From NCBI GenBank assembly GCA_016789265.1, contig JAEUQK010000029.1, positions 62,001 through 126,000 on the forward strand: 64,000 nucleotides of DNA, written 5' to 3'. Below the pieces are notes generated by a model. That model had not been told where the DNA came from. It was given only the letters and a program-made list of their open reading frames with translations, and did not search any database. Shown here piece by piece: positions 61,898 to 64,000 of the stretch; position 1 is the stretch's first letter; every line of letters starts with the position of its first letter. The stretch is from Blastocatellia bacterium. GTDB lineage: Bacteria > Acidobacteriota > Blastocatellia > Pyrinomonadales > Pyrinomonadaceae. Both the position numbers and the translations under genes were made by a program.

Positions 61898-62512
61898 ATG
61901 AACAGGATAACCAAATTTATTGCGATCAGCGCATTTTCGTTAGCAGTATTGGCATTGCCGAGCGTGGCTTCAGCACAGTACGGCGGCTACGGCGGATACG
62001 GAAACGGCGGTTACGGCAATGGCCGTTACAACCGAGACATCCGCGGCACGCTTCAGAGCCTAAAGCAGAAGGCCAGCAACTTCGAACGCATGACCAACCG
62101 CGTCAATGACCGTGACGACGATCGTTGGGGCAACCGCAACGGCGGTTGGGGAAACAACGGCGGATATGGCGGTTACGGCAACGGCGGCTACGGCAATCGT
62201 GGCGGAGACATCGGCCGCATCGAAGACCTGGCAGACAACTTCAAGCGTGCGACGGACAAACTCCTTGACGAGTACGGCCGCGGACGCGACCTGCGAGGCA
62301 GTGAAAATGAAGCACGTCGAGTTCTTGATCTGGCGAGCCAGATCGATAACGAGATGTATCGCACACGCAACCGCAATCTGCAGAACCAGTGGAACCAGAT
62401 GCGTATGGAACTCAACGTCGTAGCCAACACTTATGGCAACTACGGCGGTTACAACGATCGCAATCGCAACGGCGATTGGAGAAACCGCATACCGTTCCCG
62501 CTTCCTTTCTAA
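61898..62512 (+). CDS. exported Gly/Tyr-rich protein
   Basis: 204 residues from ATG 61898 (an RBS GGGGGAA precedes it; an upstream GTG is less likely). Signal peptide ends near ASA-QYGG. Two clusters of GYGGYGNGG repeats flank a helical segment (IRGTLQSLKQKASNFERMTNRVNDRDDDRWGN) and are followed by a second helical part (GRIEDLADNFKRATDKLLDEYG ... NQWNQMRMELNVVANTYG). Gly/Tyr/Asn-rich stretches are typical of surface or structural proteins. Function unknown. A terminator follows. Confidence 0.75.
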   Translation: MNRITKFIAISAFSLAVLALPSVASAQYGGYGGYGNGGYGNGRYNRDIRGTLQSLKQKASNFERMTNRVNDRDDDRWGNRNGGWGNNGGYGGYGNGGYGNRGGDIGRIEDLADNFKRATDKLLDEYGRGRDLRGSENEARRVLDLASQIDNEMYRTRNRNLQNQWNQMRMELNVVANTYGNYGGYNDRNRNGDWRNRIPFPLPF

Positions 62513-62535
62513 CCGTCGACCACGACACCGTCGAG

Positions 62536-62572
62536 AAAGCCCGAGCCATTTCGGTTCGGGCTTTTTCTTTTT
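62536..62572 (+). terminator. rho-independent terminator after the Gly/Tyr-rich gene
   Basis: AAGCCCGA (62537-62544) pairs with TCGGGCTT (62556-62563), an 11-nt loop, followed by TTTCTTTTT. Confidence 0.88.
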
Positions 62573-62625
62573 GCTTCACGGTTTATATCGTTTTAGGGCA
62601 AACTAAGGTTTGAATTTAGAACCTT

Positions 62626-63465
62626 ATGCCCGGAACACTTTATATCGTCGCGACGCCGATCGGTAATCTTCAGGACATGACGGCGCGCGCTATCGAGATG
62701 TTGCGGTCGGTCGATGTCATTGCGTGCGAGGACACCCGGCACACACGCAAGCTGCTCAATGCCTATGATATTTCCAACAAACTCGTCAGCTATCACGAAC
62801 ACAACGAACAGGAACGCAGCGACGAACTTGGGCGGTTATTGATCGAAGGCAAGTCGGCCGCGATCGTCTCCGATGCCGGAACACCGGGAATAAATGATCC
62901 GGGTTTTCGGTTAGTGACCAAAGCTCACGAGATCGGCGCAAGAGTAGTACCGATCCCCGGAGCGGTCGCGTTCGTTAATGCAGTGATAGCTTCCGGACTG
63001 CCAACCGATTCCATCTTCTTCGGGGGCTTCCTTCCGGCAAAAACCGGCGAACGGAAGAAACGGCTCTTAGAGGTCAAGAACATTCCGGCGACGCTTGTCT
63101 TCTACGAAACGCCGCACCGCATCGAGGCGTCCATCGAAGATTGCCTCAACGTGCTCGGCGACCGAAAAGCATCGATCGCACGGGAACTCACCAAGCTCCA
63201 CGAACAGATCATTACAGGCAAACTTTCGTTTCTTCGTTCATCGCTTTCGTCTGCAAGGCCGCGCGGCGAGTACGTTCTTGTAATAGCAGGAGACGGCGGA
63301 ACTGGCGAAGCCGAACCGAAACAGGGAAATATCGCCGATCGTATCAGCGAACTCGAGGCCGAAGGAATGGACCGCAAGTCTGCGTTAAAACTGGCCGCAA
63401 AAGAATTCGGCTTGAGCAGATCCGAAGCGTATCGTGATTTCCAAAACCAGCGAACTGACAATTGA
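62626..63465 (+). CDS. rsmI: 16S rRNA (cytidine1402-2'-O)-methyltransferase
   Basis: 279 residues. It 2'-O-methylates C1402 in the ribosomal P site. Conserved start PGTLYIVATPIGNLQDMTARAIEMLRSVD, then CEDTRHTRKLL, VSDAGTPGINDPGF and the C-terminal helical part (RISELEAEGMDRKSALKLAAKEFGLSRSEAYRDF). The SAM pocket of the tetrapyrrole methylase fold is complete. A separate downstream gene begins after a strong stem-loop. Confidence 0.97.
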   Translation: MPGTLYIVATPIGNLQDMTARAIEMLRSVDVIACEDTRHTRKLLNAYDISNKLVSYHEHNEQERSDELGRLLIEGKSAAIVSDAGTPGINDPGFRLVTKAHEIGARVVPIPGAVAFVNAVIASGLPTDSIFFGGFLPAKTGERKKRLLEVKNIPATLVFYETPHRIEASIEDCLNVLGDRKASIARELTKLHEQIITGKLSFLRSSLSSARPRGEYVLVIAGDGGTGEAEPKQGNIADRISELEAEGMDRKSALKLAAKEFGLSRSEAYRDFQNQRTDN

Positions 63466-63531
63466 CCGGCACGGTTCGCGGAACTTATCCCGATCAAAGG
63501 CGTCTAAGAACCAAAGCCTTCTGCTGGCGAT

Positions 63532-63568
63532 GCAACCAATTTCAGAGTCAGTGACTCTGATAGGTTGC
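63532..63568. promoter_or_regulatory. large stem-loop with 19-bp palindrome
   Basis: TCAGAGTCA and TGACTCTGA (63542-63560) form a perfect palindrome around one base; GCAACC (63532-63537) and GGTTGC (63563-63568) extend it. It lies between rsmI and the next gene, 36 bp before the ATG at 63605, with GGAGG between. It could be an operator, or a leader hairpin. There is no T-run. Confidence 0.5.
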
Positions 63569-63604
63569 GGCAGCCGACATTGAAGTTTTTTGGAGGACCC
63601 AAGC

Positions 63605-64000
63605 ATGTTCAGATCGCTTTTGTGCGCAGCGATTCTATGCGCCGTTGTTCTGTCAGGCCTGATCTTTTCGCCGAATGCCCAAGCCTGCCCCGTCAAGATC
63701 CCCGAGACGCTGCTTGCTCTTTACCGCAACAGCAAAGAAATTCACGTCGCAAGATTCGATAAGAAATTAGTGGAGTCGGTAACTTCCAATGAAAAGGAAT
63801 ATTCGATCCTGAACGTAAAATACTTTTTCGATATCTCATCGACGCTGAAAGGCGAATCTCGAAAGATGTTCTCTTACGGCGACACCGAATACCGATACCT
63901 GTCAAATGAGAATGAGCCGGTCGACGAGTTTCGAACCGAGAGCATCGACAGCAGCAGTATGAAGGCTGGTGATCTTGTTCTCCTCTTTTTGAAGGAAGAA
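63605..64000 (+). CDS. exported protein, 3'-truncated by the window end
   Basis: The frame opens at ATG 63605 behind GGAGG and stays open to the last base (132 codons). It encodes a signal peptide (LLCAAILCAVVLSGLIFSPNAQA-CPV) and a soluble part: VKIPETLLALYRNSKEIHVARFDKK, VKYFFDISSTLKGES and SYGDTEYRYL. No family recognised. An exported location is inferred. The C-terminal part lies outside the window. Confidence 0.75.
   Translation, partial: MFRSLLCAAILCAVVLSGLIFSPNAQACPVKIPETLLALYRNSKEIHVARFDKKLVESVTSNEKEYSILNVKYFFDISSTLKGESRKMFSYGDTEYRYLSNENEPVDEFRTESIDSSSMKAGDLVLLFLKEE

Overview
The window is one contiguous piece of bacterial chromosome with moderate-to-high GC, dense coding on both strands and no phage, plasmid, insertion sequence or CRISPR array. 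LPS Kdo transferase, a TonB-dependent receptor and many exported lipoproteins mark a Gram-negative cell. EF-P with an NLR tip, DUF4349/DUF4126 proteins, Ser/Thr kinase-like proteins and a YdeP-type formate dehydrogenase-like protein fit Acidobacteriota, perhaps Blastocatellia. That placement is inference; no rRNA gene is present to confirm it.

Layout. 1-5.5 kb: end of a TauE/SafE-type permease, a MoxR ATPase, a degenerate Ser/Thr kinase (probable pseudokinase) and the F0 part of ATP synthase (AtpZ-like, AtpI-like, a, c) without F1 genes. 5.5-18.6 kb: LCAT-like lipase, family 2 glycosyltransferase, Kdo transferase, a decayed four-helix-bundle gene, EF-P, small exported proteins, an exported phosphohistidine/ATP-grasp dikinase-like protein, carbonic anhydrase, a UDP-glycosyltransferase, two paralogous DUF4349 proteins and a DUF4126 protein. 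18.7-28.4 kb: NtrC-type regulator with its histidine kinase, a transpeptidase with a long basic linker, RNase III, signal peptidase I, pseudouridine-phosphate glycosidase, RuvC. 29-36.7 kb: a conserved unknown with fumarylacetoacetase; FdhD, an FdhF/YdeP oxidoreductase and MobA; PurF. 36.9-38.3 kb: two small proteins and tmRNA (ssrA). 38.3-50.9 kb: unknown membrane proteins, an internally deleted amino-acid permease, gamma-glutamyltransferase, MurI, RNase PH, D-aminoacylase-like hydrolase, a NarL-type two-component pair, FabG-like reductase, a second decayed four-helix-bundle gene, rhomboid protease, TrmB. 50.9-56 kb: decayed and intact copies of peptide deformylase separated by a delta-60-repeat fragment, TonB receptor, a Doc toxin beside a broken antitoxin, a 7Fe ferredoxin. 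56-64 kb: class II fructose bisphosphatase, a radical SAM protein with a DUF2085 membrane protein, a membrane-anchored subtilase with a small partner, a Gly/Tyr-rich exported protein, RsmI and a truncated exported protein at the right edge.

Themes. Most of the window is ordinary housekeeping in short operons. The unusual part is a set of five decaying loci, each with visible stops, shifts or deletions. Several protein families also carry unexpected active-site or domain features: the pseudokinase, the exported dikinase, the EF-P tip, the c-subunit ion site and the Doc lysine. At least one ~54-bp intergenic repeat occurs twice, and several long hairpins lie between genes. No single clearly new multi-gene system stands out. 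The best candidates for new biology are the exported dikinase, the pseudokinase, the radical SAM/DUF2085 pair and the unknown gene paired with fumarylacetoacetase.
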